64,000 nucleotides of DNA from Streptomyces filamentosus. Lineage in GTDB: Bacteria; Actinomycetota; Actinomycetes; Streptomycetales; Streptomycetaceae. The DNA is taken from NCBI RefSeq assembly GCF_014654895.1, contig NZ_BNBE01000001.1, positions 620,001-684,000 of the forward strand. The letters are read 5' to 3'. Positions 9,217-17,653 of the stretch are shown here, in pieces. The position numbers and the translations under genes were made by a program. The notes beneath the pieces are model-generated. The model saw only the letters and a list, made by a program, of their open reading frames with translations, ran no database searches and had not been told where the DNA came from. Each line of letters begins with the position of its first letter. Positions within the stretch are counted from its first letter, which is position 1.

Positions 9217-10242
9217 TCAGTCCGGGGACGGGGCCGGGCTCGGCCCCGGGCTCGACCCCGGGACCGGGTTCGGGATCGGCTCCGGTCCCGGGTCCGACTC
9301 CGGCCCCGGTCCCGGGTTCGCCCACTCCGCGAGGGCCGCGATCGTCTCGGGGCCGGTCCGGCAGCAGCCGCCGATCAGGCGGGCGCCGGCCTTCGCCCAG
9401 GCGGCGGCGAGCCGCGGGGCGGTGGCCGGGCCGTACGCGGGCGCGCCGCGCCAGTCCCGGGCGGCGGCGTCCCAGCGTTCGCCGCTGTCGGGGTAGACGA
9501 CGGCGGGCCTGCCGGTGACGGCCACGGCCTCCGCGACGGCGTCGGCGGCCTCGGCGGGGTCGCAGCAGTTCACGCCCACGGCCACGACCTGGTCGTTCCC
9601 CGCCGCGACCGCGAACGCCTCCGCGAGAGCCTGACCGGCGCGGGTCCGGCCGCCCGCGACCGTGTACGACAGCCAGACCGGCACCCCGCACCCCTCGGCG
9701 GCCCGCAACAGCGCCTCCGCCTCCTCCGCGTCCGGCACCGTCTCCAGCGCCAGCACGTCCGGGCCCGCCGCCGCGAACGCCTCCATCCGGGGCCGGTGGA
9801 AGGCCACCAGCTCCCGCACCGAGAGCCCGTACCGGCCCCGGTACTCGCTGCCGTCCGCCAGCATCGCCCCGTACGGTCCCACCGAGGCCGCCACCCAGGT
9901 GCCGGGCTCCGCCGCCGCGGCCTCCCGGGCGAGGGTGACGCTGCGGGCGAGGAGCCCCGCCGCGGCCCGGCGGTCCAGGCCGCGCCGGGCGAAGCCCTCG
10001 AAGGTGGCCTGGTAGCCGGCGGTGGTCAGGACCCCGGCACCGGCCCGGAGGTAGGCGGCGTGGGCCGCCCCGAGCTGCTCGGGCGCGTCGGCGAGCAGCC
10101 GGGCGGACCAGAGCGCCCCCGACAGGTCGCAGCCCTGGGCCTCCAGCTGCCGGGAGAGCCCGCCGTCGAGGACGAGCACCCCCTCGGCGAGCGCCTGCGC
10201 GAAGGCCGGGGCGGGCGGCCGGGCCGGTGTCGTCGGACTCAC
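9217..10242 (-). CDS. mmuM: Homocysteine S-methyltransferase
   Basis: Transfers a methyl group, typically from S-methylmethionine, to homocysteine to make methionine. The 341-residue protein has the single Hcy-binding TIM-barrel domain. The zinc-ligand cysteines are visible in GVNCCDP and in GGCCRTGPETI near the end, and the N-terminal substrate region reads LVLDGGLSRQLEAQG. The GTG at 10242 overlaps the upstream gene's TGA (GTGA), implying coupling to the flavin oxidoreductase. The last about 35 residues are an unusual Pro/Gly/Asp/Glu low-complexity tail (GPGPESDPGPEPIPNP...) beyond the catalytic domain. The tail is probably repeat-driven expansion and dispensable. Confidence 0.92.
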   Translation of the reverse strand: MSPTTPARPPAPAFAQALAEGVLVLDGGLSRQLEAQGCDLSGALWSARLLADAPEQLGAAHAAYLRAGAGVLTTAGYQATFEGFARRGLDRRAAAGLLARSVTLAREAAAAEPGTWVAASVGPYGAMLADGSEYRGRYGLSVRELVAFHRPRMEAFAAAGPDVLALETVPDAEEAEALLRAAEGCGVPVWLSYTVAGGRTRAGQALAEAFAVAAGNDQVVAVGVNCCDPAEAADAVAEAVAVTGRPAVVYPDSGERWDAAARDWRGAPAYGPATAPRLAAAWAKAGARLIGGCCRTGPETIAALAEWANPGPGPESDPGPEPIPNPVPGSSPGPSPAPSPD

Positions 10243-11162
10243 CCCAGCTGCGGGGCGACCTGGGCCGAGATCAGCTCCAGGTGGTCGAGGTCGTCCAGGT
10301 CCAGGACCTGGAGGTAGACCCGGGAGGAGCCGACCGCCGCGTAGCGGCCGAGCTTGTCGACGACCTCGGCGGGCGAGCCCGCGAGACCGTTGGCCTTCAG
10401 CTCCTCGACCTCCCGGCCGATGGCGGCGGCCCGGCGCGCCACCTCGGCGTCGTCCCTGCCGACGCAGACGACCAGCGCGTTGGAGTACACCAGGTCGTCG
10501 GCGCGCCGCCCGGCCTCCTCGGCCGCCGCGCGGACCCGCCCGAACTGCCGCTCGGTGTCCTCCAGGGACGCGAAGGGGATGTTGAACTCGTCCGCGTACC
10601 GCGCCGCCAGCCGGGGCGTACGGCTGGCGCCGTGACCGCCGACGAGCACCGGGATCCGCTCCTGCGCCGGCTTGGGCAGGGCGGGCGAGTCTGCGAGGCG
10701 GTAGTGCTTCCCCTCGTAGGAGAAGGTCTTGCCCACCGGGGTCTCCCACAGGCCCGTGACGATCGCCAGCTGCTCCTCCAGCCGCCCGAACCTCTCCTTC
10801 GGGAACGGGATGCCGTAGGCGGTGTGCTCCTCCTCGAACCACCCCGCCCCGAGACCGAACTCGACCCGTCCCCCGGACATCCGGTCCACCTGCGCGACCT
10901 GGATCGCAAGGACACCCGGCAGCCGGAAGGTCCCGGCCGTCATCAGCGTGCCGAGCCGGATCCGCTTGGTCTCCCGGGCCAGCCCCGCGAGGGTGATCCA
11001 GGCGTCGGTCGGCCCCGGCAGCCCGTCCCCGCCCCCCATCCGCAGATAGTGATCGGACCGGAAGAAGGCGTCAAAGCCGAGGTCCTCGGTGGCACGGGCC
11101 ACCGCGAGAAGCGTGTCGTAGTCGGCGCCCTGCTGGGGCTCCGTGAAGATACGAAGGTCCAT
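10239..11162 (-). CDS. LLM-class F420-dependent oxidoreductase
   Basis: A 307-residue bacterial luciferase-like monooxygenase-fold protein of the kind actinobacteria use with F420 or flavin. The N-terminus (MDLRIFTEPQQGADYDTLLAVARATEDLGFDAFF) is typical of the TIGR03560-like branch, and VLVGGHG and EFGLGAGW motifs follow. The ATG at 11162 fits the family. An in-frame start 21 codons upstream would add an unrelated basic stretch. The substrate cannot be inferred. It is translationally coupled to the downstream homocysteine methyltransferase, which may only reflect a shared transcript. Confidence 0.88.
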   Translation of the reverse strand: MDLRIFTEPQQGADYDTLLAVARATEDLGFDAFFRSDHYLRMGGGDGLPGPTDAWITLAGLARETKRIRLGTLMTAGTFRLPGVLAIQVAQVDRMSGGRVEFGLGAGWFEEEHTAYGIPFPKERFGRLEEQLAIVTGLWETPVGKTFSYEGKHYRLADSPALPKPAQERIPVLVGGHGASRTPRLAARYADEFNIPFASLEDTERQFGRVRAAAEEAGRRADDLVYSNALVVCVGRDDAEVARRAAAIGREVEELKANGLAGSPAEVVDKLGRYAAVGSSRVYLQVLDLDDLDHLELISAQVAPQLG

Positions 11163-11436
11163 CCCCCCATCCTGCCCCTTCCCCCGCCCGACGGCCCGCG
11201 CCCCGCCCCGCGCGTCAAGCCACACGTCAGCGCGCGGTTCCGTCCGGCACGGTCGGGTGAATATCCGTACCCCTGGCGGGACGCGTCACCGCTGGCCAGT
11301 GACCGTGACCGGGCCCCGTCGTTTGCTCGGGCGGAGCCGGACCGCCCGGCCCGCGTGCCGGCGGCCGCAGCCGGTGCGCCGTTCTTCTCTCGTGATCCCG
11401 TCCGCACCGGCCGGGGTCCGGGTCGAGGAGGCCGCG

Positions 11437-11715
11437 ATGTCCCAGGAAGCCGCGCCGGAGCAGGCGCTGCCCGAGCCGCAGGTGCCGCAGTCCGTGCCCC
11501 AGCAGGCCCCCGGAGCCCCGAAGGGGCTGCTCCAGCAGATGGAGGAGCTGATGGCGGCGCTCTCCGCCGACCTCTCCCAGCTGGACGCCGACCTCCAGTC
11601 CTCCGTGGACCGCCACGAGCCGGAGGGGTACGGAAGCGGCAGGGGCGGTGCGGGTGGGGGCGGCAGGGACGGTGCGGGTGACGGCGGTGGGGGCGGCGGC
11701 GCCGGGCTGCGCTGA
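11437..11715 (+). CDS. Small hypothetical protein, Gln/Pro/Gly-rich
   Basis: A 92-residue protein with a clear GAGGAG ribosome-binding site six bases before the ATG at 11437. The N-terminal third is Pro/Gln/Glu-rich. The middle (about residues 30-58, GLLQQMEELMAALSADLSQL) is a predicted amphipathic or coiled-coil helix. The C-terminal 30 residues are Gly/Asp/Arg low complexity. No known family is recognised. The good ribosome-binding site and plausible helix argue that it is real. It is the only plus-strand gene between 0.8 and 19 kb. Confidence 0.6.
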   Translation: MSQEAAPEQALPEPQVPQSVPQQAPGAPKGLLQQMEELMAALSADLSQLDADLQSSVDRHEPEGYGSGRGGAGGGGRDGAGDGGGGGGAGLR

Positions 11716-11719
11716 CCGG

Positions 11720-11773
11720 TCCTTCCCTTCCTCCCTCCCCTCCCTTCCCCCTCCCCCTCTCTTCCCCTCCTCT
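11720..11773. repeat. 54-nt homopyrimidine tract
   Basis: A pure C/T run on the plus strand just after the stop of the small plus-strand gene and before the 3' end of the convergent minus-strand gene. It may help termination or form a triplex. The rest of 11774-11843 remains C-rich and codes for nothing visible. Confidence 0.75.
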
Positions 11774-11843
11774 GTGCCCCGTCTCGCCCCGCCCCTGTCT
11801 TCCCCTCCCTTTCGTTCCGTCCCGTTCTCCGGGCCCGGGGCCG

Positions 11844-12425
11844 TCATCGGTCCCGGGCCCGGTCCCGTTCCCGGTCGTGTTCCGGTGCCTGGTTCCGTTG
11901 CCGTGACTGGTCCTGCGCTTGTGCCTGGTCCTGCGCGGGGTTCCGTTCCTGTCGGGGGATGGTGGTGCGGGGGCGGGGCGGGTCGGGAGGACGGGGCCGG
12001 ACCTGTTCGCGGACGTCCAGGCGGCGGAGCATGCCGCGGACGCGGTCGCCCGCCTCGTCGGCGGCGTCGATGGCTTCCATGCACTGCCAGTAGAGGCCCT
12101 CGTCGTCGGTGACCGAGGCCACTCCGACCAGGGCGACGCCGACCTCGGTGAGGAGTTCGCCGAGGGCGGTGAGCGCCGAGCGCGGGTCGCCGACCCCGGT
12201 GAGGCGGGCGGCGCGCGGGCCCGCCGCTCCCCACGCCGGGTACTCCCCGGCCTCGCTGAGTCCCCGTGCCTCGCCGCGCAGTTCCAGCGGCCCGCAGAGC
12301 GCGAGGTGACTTCCTATCGCCTGGGCGAGGGCTCTGGCCTGCCAGGCCTCCGCCACGATGTCGTGTGCCGTCCCGCTCTCCGCCAGTCCCCTCAGGCCGG
12401 CTTGGACGAGCCGCTCCGCTTCCAT
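11844..12425 (-). CDS. DUF6099-like streptomycete hypothetical protein
   Basis: A 193-residue protein whose first about 135 residues look like a small helical actinobacterial family remembered as DUF6099 (EAWQARALAQAIGSHLAL, ELRGEARGLSEAG and YWQCMEAIDAADEAGDRVRGML are the recognisable blocks). Function is unknown. The ATG at 12425 is preferred: it has GGAG five bases upstream and matches the family start MEAERL. A TTG 13 codons earlier is possible. The last about 55 residues are a low-complexity Gln/Asp/Arg/Pro tail (QDQAQAQDQSRQRNQ) encoded by degenerate repeats. Confidence 0.7.
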   Translation of the reverse strand: MEAERLVQAGLRGLAESGTAHDIVAEAWQARALAQAIGSHLALCGPLELRGEARGLSEAGEYPAWGAAGPRAARLTGVGDPRSALTALGELLTEVGVALVGVASVTDDEGLYWQCMEAIDAADEAGDRVRGMLRRLDVREQVRPRPPDPPRPRTTIPRQERNPAQDQAQAQDQSRQRNQAPEHDRERDRARDR

Positions 12426-12551
12426 CAACTCCGCCCCCGTTCGCGCGATGTGCCGCTCCCTCAATCCACTACCCAGAGTGAGGCCGCCTGAGCCCCGCCA
12501 CCAGAGGAATTCGGAAATCTGTGGACAGCCGGCTCGATGGGGGTAAAGCGA

Positions 12552-12950
12552 TCACTCCGAAGAGTGACGATCGTTGTTTCCGGTGGCCGACTCGTCCGTT
12601 GTGTCCCTCCTGCGGGCCGGGAAGCGGAGTTCGTTGCGGTCGATCTTGGCCGCGAGCGCGGCCAAGGGGTCGACCCCCAACACCTGGCAGAACTGGAGGA
12701 GATAGGCCAGGACGTCGGCGACCTCGTCGGTGACGCGGTGCGCCGACTCCGGGTCCTCCATCACCCGCTCCGCCTCTTCCGGGGTCGACCACTGGAAGAT
12801 CTCCAGGAGTTCGGCCGCCTCGACGCTGAGCGCCGCCGCCAGGTTCTTGGGCGTGTGGTACGGCTGCCAGTCGCGCGCCGCCGCGAAGTCGGCGAGGCGG
12901 CGCTGGAGTCCGGCCACGTCGTGCGCGCCGGCCTTCGCATCATGGTTCAT
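12552..12950 (-). CDS. MazG-like nucleotide pyrophosphohydrolase
   Basis: A 132-residue all-alpha NTP pyrophosphohydrolase. The metal-binding residues are visible in EAAELLEIFQW and DEVADVLAYLL, the EXXE...EXXD pattern of the MazG/iMazG superfamily. Members hydrolyse (d)NTPs to monophosphates, often to cleanse nucleotide pools. Its ATG overlaps the stop of the upstream ATPase gene (ATGA, 12947-12950). The two proteins are therefore probably made together. Confidence 0.88.
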   Translation of the reverse strand: MNHDAKAGAHDVAGLQRRLADFAAARDWQPYHTPKNLAAALSVEAAELLEIFQWSTPEEAERVMEDPESAHRVTDEVADVLAYLLQFCQVLGVDPLAALAAKIDRNELRFPARRRDTTDESATGNNDRHSSE

Positions 12951-14476
12951 GGGGTCAGGTCTACCACCGTCACCCCCTCCGTCCGCCGGGCCTGTGCCGC
13001 TGCCTCCGCGCCGGCCGAGCCGACGAGGCGGATGTGGCCGTCGGCGGCGATGGCGGTGGTGAGGGCGAGGAGCGCGGCGGTCTGGCGGGCGTCGAGGCCG
13101 CGGTCGAGGTCGTCGGTGAGCAGGGTGAGGCACTGCATGGCGTCCGGCACCTCGGCGATGCGGTCCATGGCGAGGACGCCGGGGCCGGTGAGGAGGGTCA
13201 GCGCGAGGGCCAGGTAGCGCAGTTCGCCGTCGCCGAGGCGGCCGAGCGGGGTGGCCGGGCGGGTGCCCCGGGCGAGGAGGGCGCGGACGGTGCCGTCGGG
13301 GAGCCGCTGCACGCCGACGCCGGTGACCGGGCCCGCGCAGCCCGCCCCGGCGACGGCGGCGAACCGCTGGTGGCGGCGCGGGCAGGCGTTGTGGGTGCGG
13401 TGCAGGACCTCGGCGAGGTTGCCGCAGTCGCGCAGCAGCCGGCCCTCGCCGGGGAGGACGGGGGCGCGCATCCGGTCGGGGACGGGCCCGCAGGGGAAGA
13501 GGGAGCGGAGGCCGACCACGGTCTGTTCGGCGGCGGCGAGGACTTCGCGCTGGCCCTCGGTGGCGCCCGCGACGCGCAGCGGGAGGAGGGCGGTGCCGAG
13601 GAGGTCGTCGGGGAGCGGGGCGCGGGTGACGGGGGTGGTGCCCGCGGTGAGCCACGCGGCCTGGACGGTGCTGCGGCCGGGGTCCCTGAGGGCGGTGGTG
13701 AGGAGGGTGCGGCCGTGGCGAGTGAGGCGTTCGCCGACGATGCGGAGCTCCGGCTCGGCCTGGACGGCGAGGTCGAGCCGGACCGGTCCCGCGGGGCCGT
13801 CGACGGTGCAGCCGATGCGGAAGCCCCGGCGCCCCTGGGAGTCGGGCCGGGCGCTCTCGGGGACGTGGGCGGCCGGGTCGGGGAAGACCTCGGCGAGCGG
13901 GTCCCCCGCGCCGAGCCTGGCCAGCGCCTCGTACGCGCCGAGGACCGTGGACTTGCCGCTGCCGCTCGGGCCGGTGAAGAGGGTGACGGGCCCGAGGGGG
14001 TACGTGGCGCCCCGGCGTCCCCCGTACGCGGAGAGCCTCAGCTCGGTCACGACGGGCCGCGGCACGGCCGGCGGTTCGGCCTCCGCCCCGCTCCCGGCCC
14101 CGGGCCGCGCCCCCGCCTCGCCTCCGGTCCGCGTCCTGGGGCGGGCCCGGACACCGGCACCGGGACTGGCACCGGTGCCGATCGGGTCGACGCCGGCCTT
14201 GACGCCGCCGTCGGTGCTGCCGGGCTCGGTCTCGGCGCGGACGGCCGTCCGGACGGTGGTGTCAGGATCGGTCTCGGACTCGGTCTCGGACTCGGTACGA
14301 GGGGTGGCGTCGGGTTCGGTACGAGTGCCCGGGGCCGGTCCCGGCCCCTGCCCCGGCCTCGTGCCCCTGCGCGTGTCCGGGGCCGGGGCCTGGGACGGCG
14401 GTGGGGTCGGGCGGGGGTGGGGGACGGTGTCGGGGCGGGGGGTGCGGGCGAGGGCGGGGCCGCCGGTGAGGTCCAT
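12947..14476 (-). CDS. ABC-type/AAA ATP-binding protein with long disordered N-terminus
   Basis: The conserved part begins at about residue 142 (VVTELRLSAYGG) with a P-loop GPSGSGKST (169-177). An ABC signature-like stretch, LGDGELRYLAL, and a Walker-B-like VLAMD follow, an architecture of RecF/SMC-type ATPases. The first about 140 residues are Pro/Thr/Glu/Arg-rich low complexity (for example ESETESETD) and look repeat-derived. Neither the ATG at 14476 nor a possible GTG at 14050, at the domain edge, has a good ribosome-binding site, so the true start is open. Coupling to a MazG-like hydrolase suggests a nucleotide-related or DNA-related role. This is inference only. Confidence 0.75.
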   Translation of the reverse strand: MDLTGGPALARTPRPDTVPHPRPTPPPSQAPAPDTRRGTRPGQGPGPAPGTRTEPDATPRTESETESETDPDTTVRTAVRAETEPGSTDGGVKAGVDPIGTGASPGAGVRARPRTRTGGEAGARPGAGSGAEAEPPAVPRPVVTELRLSAYGGRRGATYPLGPVTLFTGPSGSGKSTVLGAYEALARLGAGDPLAEVFPDPAAHVPESARPDSQGRRGFRIGCTVDGPAGPVRLDLAVQAEPELRIVGERLTRHGRTLLTTALRDPGRSTVQAAWLTAGTTPVTRAPLPDDLLGTALLPLRVAGATEGQREVLAAAEQTVVGLRSLFPCGPVPDRMRAPVLPGEGRLLRDCGNLAEVLHRTHNACPRRHQRFAAVAGAGCAGPVTGVGVQRLPDGTVRALLARGTRPATPLGRLGDGELRYLALALTLLTGPGVLAMDRIAEVPDAMQCLTLLTDDLDRGLDARQTAALLALTTAIAADGHIRLVGSAGAEAAAQARRTEGVTVVDLTP

Positions 14477-14531
14477 GATCGGACCGTACGCAGGGGTGGT
14501 GCAGGCGAACCGTTACGGCTAGATGACCTTC

Positions 14532-14975
14532 CTACGATCGGGGGACGCCCGCGCGAGGGGCGCCGACCGGCTCGTCGTCCTCGTCGGCGGACGGGGCCTC
14601 GCCGGTGCTCTCGACCTCGGTCCCGGGCGGGGCGAGCAGGAAGACGTTGCGGTCGACGCGGTGCATGCCGCTGCCGAGGCCGAAGACGACGCCGCTGCTG
14701 AAGTCGAGTACGCGCTTGGCGACTTCGGGGTCGGCGCTGGTGAGGTCGAGCAGGACCGGGATCTGGGCGATGAGGTACTCGGCGACCTCGCGGGCGTCGG
14801 CGAAGACCTGGACCCGCAGCACGACCATGCGGCGCTGCTCGGCGGATTCGTACTGCTCGGGGATCGTGCGGTGATCGACCCTGGACGGCCATTCGTCACG
14901 GCCGCGCAGCGGGAGGACCTGGGCCAGTCCCTCCCACTGCTCGTCGGTGACGTCGTACCTCTCGTACCTACTCAT
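14532..14975 (-). CDS. sflB: SepF-like cell-division protein (SflB type)
   Basis: A 147-residue protein with the SepF/DUF552 core. VEYLIAQIPVLLDL-like strands, then KRVLDFSSGVVFGLGSGMHRVDRNVFLLAP, match the glycine-rich dimer loop and FtsZ-binding strand of SepF. Streptomycetes encode SepF plus two SepF-like proteins (SflA, SflB) that influence FtsZ-driven sporulation septation. This gene is not in the ftsZ-ylm cluster, so it is an Sfl paralogue. SflB is suggested by its chromosomal distance to argF. An N-terminal membrane-binding helix is not obvious. The C-terminal about 25 residues are acidic and disordered. Confidence 0.75.
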   Translation of the reverse strand: MSRYERYDVTDEQWEGLAQVLPLRGRDEWPSRVDHRTIPEQYESAEQRRMVVLRVQVFADAREVAEYLIAQIPVLLDLTSADPEVAKRVLDFSSGVVFGLGSGMHRVDRNVFLLAPPGTEVESTGEAPSADEDDEPVGAPRAGVPRS

Positions 14976-15085
14976 GGGTCCATCCTCCCGCTCCTCACCC
15001 GTTCGGCCCAACAACGACACGGGCGAACGGGTGACGGCCGGGCCACGGACAGGTCACGGACGGCACGAGGCCGCGTGTCGGGGCG

Positions 15086-16342
15086 TCACGCGAAGGTCTT
15101 GGCCAGGCGGCGCAGGCCCTCGGCGATCTCGTCGGGGGCGTGGGTGGTGAAGGAGAGGCGGAGGGCGGCCGGGTCGGGGGTGCCGGAGAAGAAGGGGGCG
15201 CCGGGGACGTAGGCGACGTCGTGCCCGACCGCGGTGGCGAGGAGCGCGCCGGCGTCGAAGCCCGCGGGGAGGGTGGCCCAGACGAACATGCCGCCCTCGG
15301 GGCGGTTCCAGCGGCTGCCCTCGGGGAGGGCGGCGGGCAGGCCGTCGAGCATGGCGTCGCGGCGGGCCCGGTAGGCGGCGCGGACGCCGGCGACGTGGGC
15401 GTCGAGGTCGCTGTCGCGGAGGTAGCGGGCGGCGGCGGCCTGGTCGACGGTCGAGGTGTGGAGGTCGGCGGCCTGCTTGGCGACGACGCAGGCGCGGCGC
15501 AGGGCGGCGGGGGCGCGCAGGTGGCCGAGGCGCAGGCCGGGGGCCATCACCTTGGAGAAGGAGCCGAGGAGGGCGGTGCGGTCGGCGGCGGCCGGCAGGG
15601 CGGCGATCGGGAGGACGTCCTCGCCCTCGAAGCGGAGTTCGCCGTACGGGTCGTCCTCGGCGATCCAGAAGCCGTGGCGGGCGGCGGCCTCGGCGACGGC
15701 GGCGCGGCGCGCGGCGGGGAGGGTGCGGCCGGTGGGGTTCTGGAAGGTGGGGACGACGTAGAGGAGGGTGGGCCGCTCGCGGGCGGCGATCTCGTCGAGG
15801 GCTTCCGGGAGGATGCCGTCGTCGTCGGTGGGGACCGGGACGACGCGGGCGCCCGCGAAGCCGAAGGTCTGGAGGGCGGCGAGGTAACAGGGGTCCTCGA
15901 CGAGGACGACGTCGCCGGGTTCGAGGAGCGCGGTGGCGAGCAGGGTGAGGGCCTGCTGGGAGCCGGTGGTGACGAGCAGGTCGTCGGCGCCGGTGGCCGT
16001 CCCCCGGGCGGTGAGGCGGGCGGCGACGGCCTCCCGGAGGGCCGGGTCGCCCTCGGTGGTGGAGTACTGGAGCGCCGACTCCGGGACGTCCCTGAGGACG
16101 GCGCGGTAGGCGGCCGCGATGCCCTCGACGTCGAAGAGTTCGGGGGCGGGCAGGCCGCCGGCGAACGAGATGACCTCGGGGCGCGCCGTGAGCGCCAGGA
16201 TCTCCCGCACCGGCGACGAGGCCACGTTCCCCAGCCGGGAGGCGACGGGCGGGGTGGGAGCGGAGGGCCGGGGGGCGGGCCGGTCGGGGGACCGACGGGA
16301 GGAACGGTGGGCGGGCTCGGGCAGCGCGGCGGCGGAAGGCAT
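15086..16342 (-). CDS. PLP-dependent class I/II aminotransferase (LysN/MocR-like catalytic type)
   Basis: A 418-residue fold-type I aminotransferase related to 2-aminoadipate transaminases and to the catalytic half of MocR regulators. It has no HTH domain. Visible motifs are VISFAGGLPAPELF, QYSTTEGDPALREA, FQNPTGRTLP and the PLP-lysine segment SFSKVMAPGLRLG. The first about 35 residues are Pro/Ala/Arg-rich. The start codon lies 5 bases after the GHMP-kinase stop, so the two form an operon. Substrate is unknown. The pairing suggests the kinase and aminotransferase act on related amino acids or amino-acid phosphates. Confidence 0.88.
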   Translation of the reverse strand: MPSAAALPEPAHRSSRRSPDRPAPRPSAPTPPVASRLGNVASSPVREILALTARPEVISFAGGLPAPELFDVEGIAAAYRAVLRDVPESALQYSTTEGDPALREAVAARLTARGTATGADDLLVTTGSQQALTLLATALLEPGDVVLVEDPCYLAALQTFGFAGARVVPVPTDDDGILPEALDEIAARERPTLLYVVPTFQNPTGRTLPAARRAAVAEAAARHGFWIAEDDPYGELRFEGEDVLPIAALPAAADRTALLGSFSKVMAPGLRLGHLRAPAALRRACVVAKQAADLHTSTVDQAAAARYLRDSDLDAHVAGVRAAYRARRDAMLDGLPAALPEGSRWNRPEGGMFVWATLPAGFDAGALLATAVGHDVAYVPGAPFFSGTPDPAALRLSFTTHAPDEIAEGLRRLAKTFA

Positions 16343-16347
16343 GCGGT

Positions 16348-17448
16348 TCAGTGTAGGGAGCAATCGGTTGCCGTCCAGGCATGTCTCATCGTTCGAAAGT
16401 CGCGTGCGGGGCGGGAGTTGGTGCCCCCGGTGGTGAACGTGCGCGTGTGCGGGATGCCTTGGGCGGCGAGCGCACGGCGGGTGGCCTCGGCGCGGGCCGC
16501 CGCGCCGGGAACCGCCGGGTCGTGGAGGACGCCGGCGACGGCCCCGCTGTGCGAGACCTGCACCCCGACCGCCCCGGTGCGCCGTGCGAGGGCGTCGAGC
16601 GCGGCGAACTCCGGTTGCCGGAGCACCCGTTGGGCGCGGCGTGCGCTGGCGGTGGCGACCCGGCCGAGGAGCGCGGCGTCCTGGCCGGCGACGGCGCGGC
16701 GGAGCCGGTCGCGGAGCCCGGCGTAGAAGCGGAGGTCGGCCCCGGTCGCCTCGGGCAGGGGCAGGGCGAGGGTGTCCACGGGGGCCCCGCCGCCGAGGAG
16801 GCAGCCGACGACGAGCAGCCGCGGCAGGGCGGTCCCCAGGACTTCGAGGACGCGGCCCTCCCGCTGCGCGAAGAGCACGGGACGCGCGTCGAGCATGAGG
16901 GGGTCGCTGGCCCGCTCGGCCCGCACGGCGAGACGCGCCGCGGTCCCCGCGTCGAGGCGGAGCCCGTACGCGTCGGCCACGGCCCGCACCGCCGCCAGGA
17001 CGTCACTGGTGGAGCTGCCCATGCCCAGCCCGAGCGGCACCCCGCCGGACAGCCGCAGCACGCCGCCGTACGCCGGCCGTCCGGTGCGCGCCGCGCAGAC
17101 GGCGACGGCGAGCCGCGCCGCACGGGCCGCCTTCACCCGGTCCGCCGGGACGACCTCCACGGTCTCGGGCGGGACCCCCGCACGGGGCGTGAAGCCGGCC
17201 CGCGTACCGGGCTCCGCCACGGGGAGCGTGACCAGTCCCGCGCAGGGCCGCCCGGCGGCGTCGAGGAAGACCCCCTGGAGGAGCTCGCCGTGGTGGGAGG
17301 GGGCGTGACCGGTACCGGGGGCGGGGGCGGGGACCGTGCCGGGGGGCGGGGCGGGGACGGCGTCGGGGACGGTGCCGAAGGGTGCGTCGGGGGCCGTGCC
17401 GGGAACTGCATCGGGGGCCGTGTCGGGGGCGGGAATGCTCGTGGTCAC
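16348..17448 (-). CDS. GHMP-family kinase, PduX (L-threonine kinase)-like
   Basis: The roughly 366-residue protein has the GHMP fold. HGELLQG at the domain start is the PduX/BluE-type first motif, and PLGLGMGSSTSDVLA is the phosphate-binding motif. A C-terminal TGAVGVQVSHSGAVAGVL stretch corresponds to GHMP motif 3. PduX phosphorylates L-threonine for the cobalamin aminopropanol arm, but no cobalamin gene is visible here, so the substrate is uncertain. The first about 50 residues are Pro/Ala/Gly/Thr repeats (PDAVPGTAPDAP). The start is unclear: GTG at 17448 is chosen, GTG at 17508 is possible, and neither has a good ribosome-binding site. Confidence 0.78.
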   Translation of the reverse strand: MTTSIPAPDTAPDAVPGTAPDAPFGTVPDAVPAPPPGTVPAPAPGTGHAPSHHGELLQGVFLDAAGRPCAGLVTLPVAEPGTRAGFTPRAGVPPETVEVVPADRVKAARAARLAVAVCAARTGRPAYGGVLRLSGGVPLGLGMGSSTSDVLAAVRAVADAYGLRLDAGTAARLAVRAERASDPLMLDARPVLFAQREGRVLEVLGTALPRLLVVGCLLGGGAPVDTLALPLPEATGADLRFYAGLRDRLRRAVAGQDAALLGRVATASARRAQRVLRQPEFAALDALARRTGAVGVQVSHSGAVAGVLHDPAVPGAAARAEATRRALAAQGIPHTRTFTTGGTNSRPARDFRTMRHAWTATDCSLH

Positions 17449-17653
17449 GAGGGAGAGTCTGGCCTCCGCCCCGGGGACGCCTCGGCGGCGGGGTCCCCGG
17501 GGCTGCACGCGAGCCGGGCGGCCGGGGGGCGGGCGGAAGGCCCTGGTCAGGGGGTGGACGGAAGGGGTGGTCGGGGGGAGGGCGGAGGGCCGCGGCCGGG
17601 GAGCGGGCGGAAGACCGTGGCCAGGTGGCGGACAGGCGGTGATCAGGGGGCGG

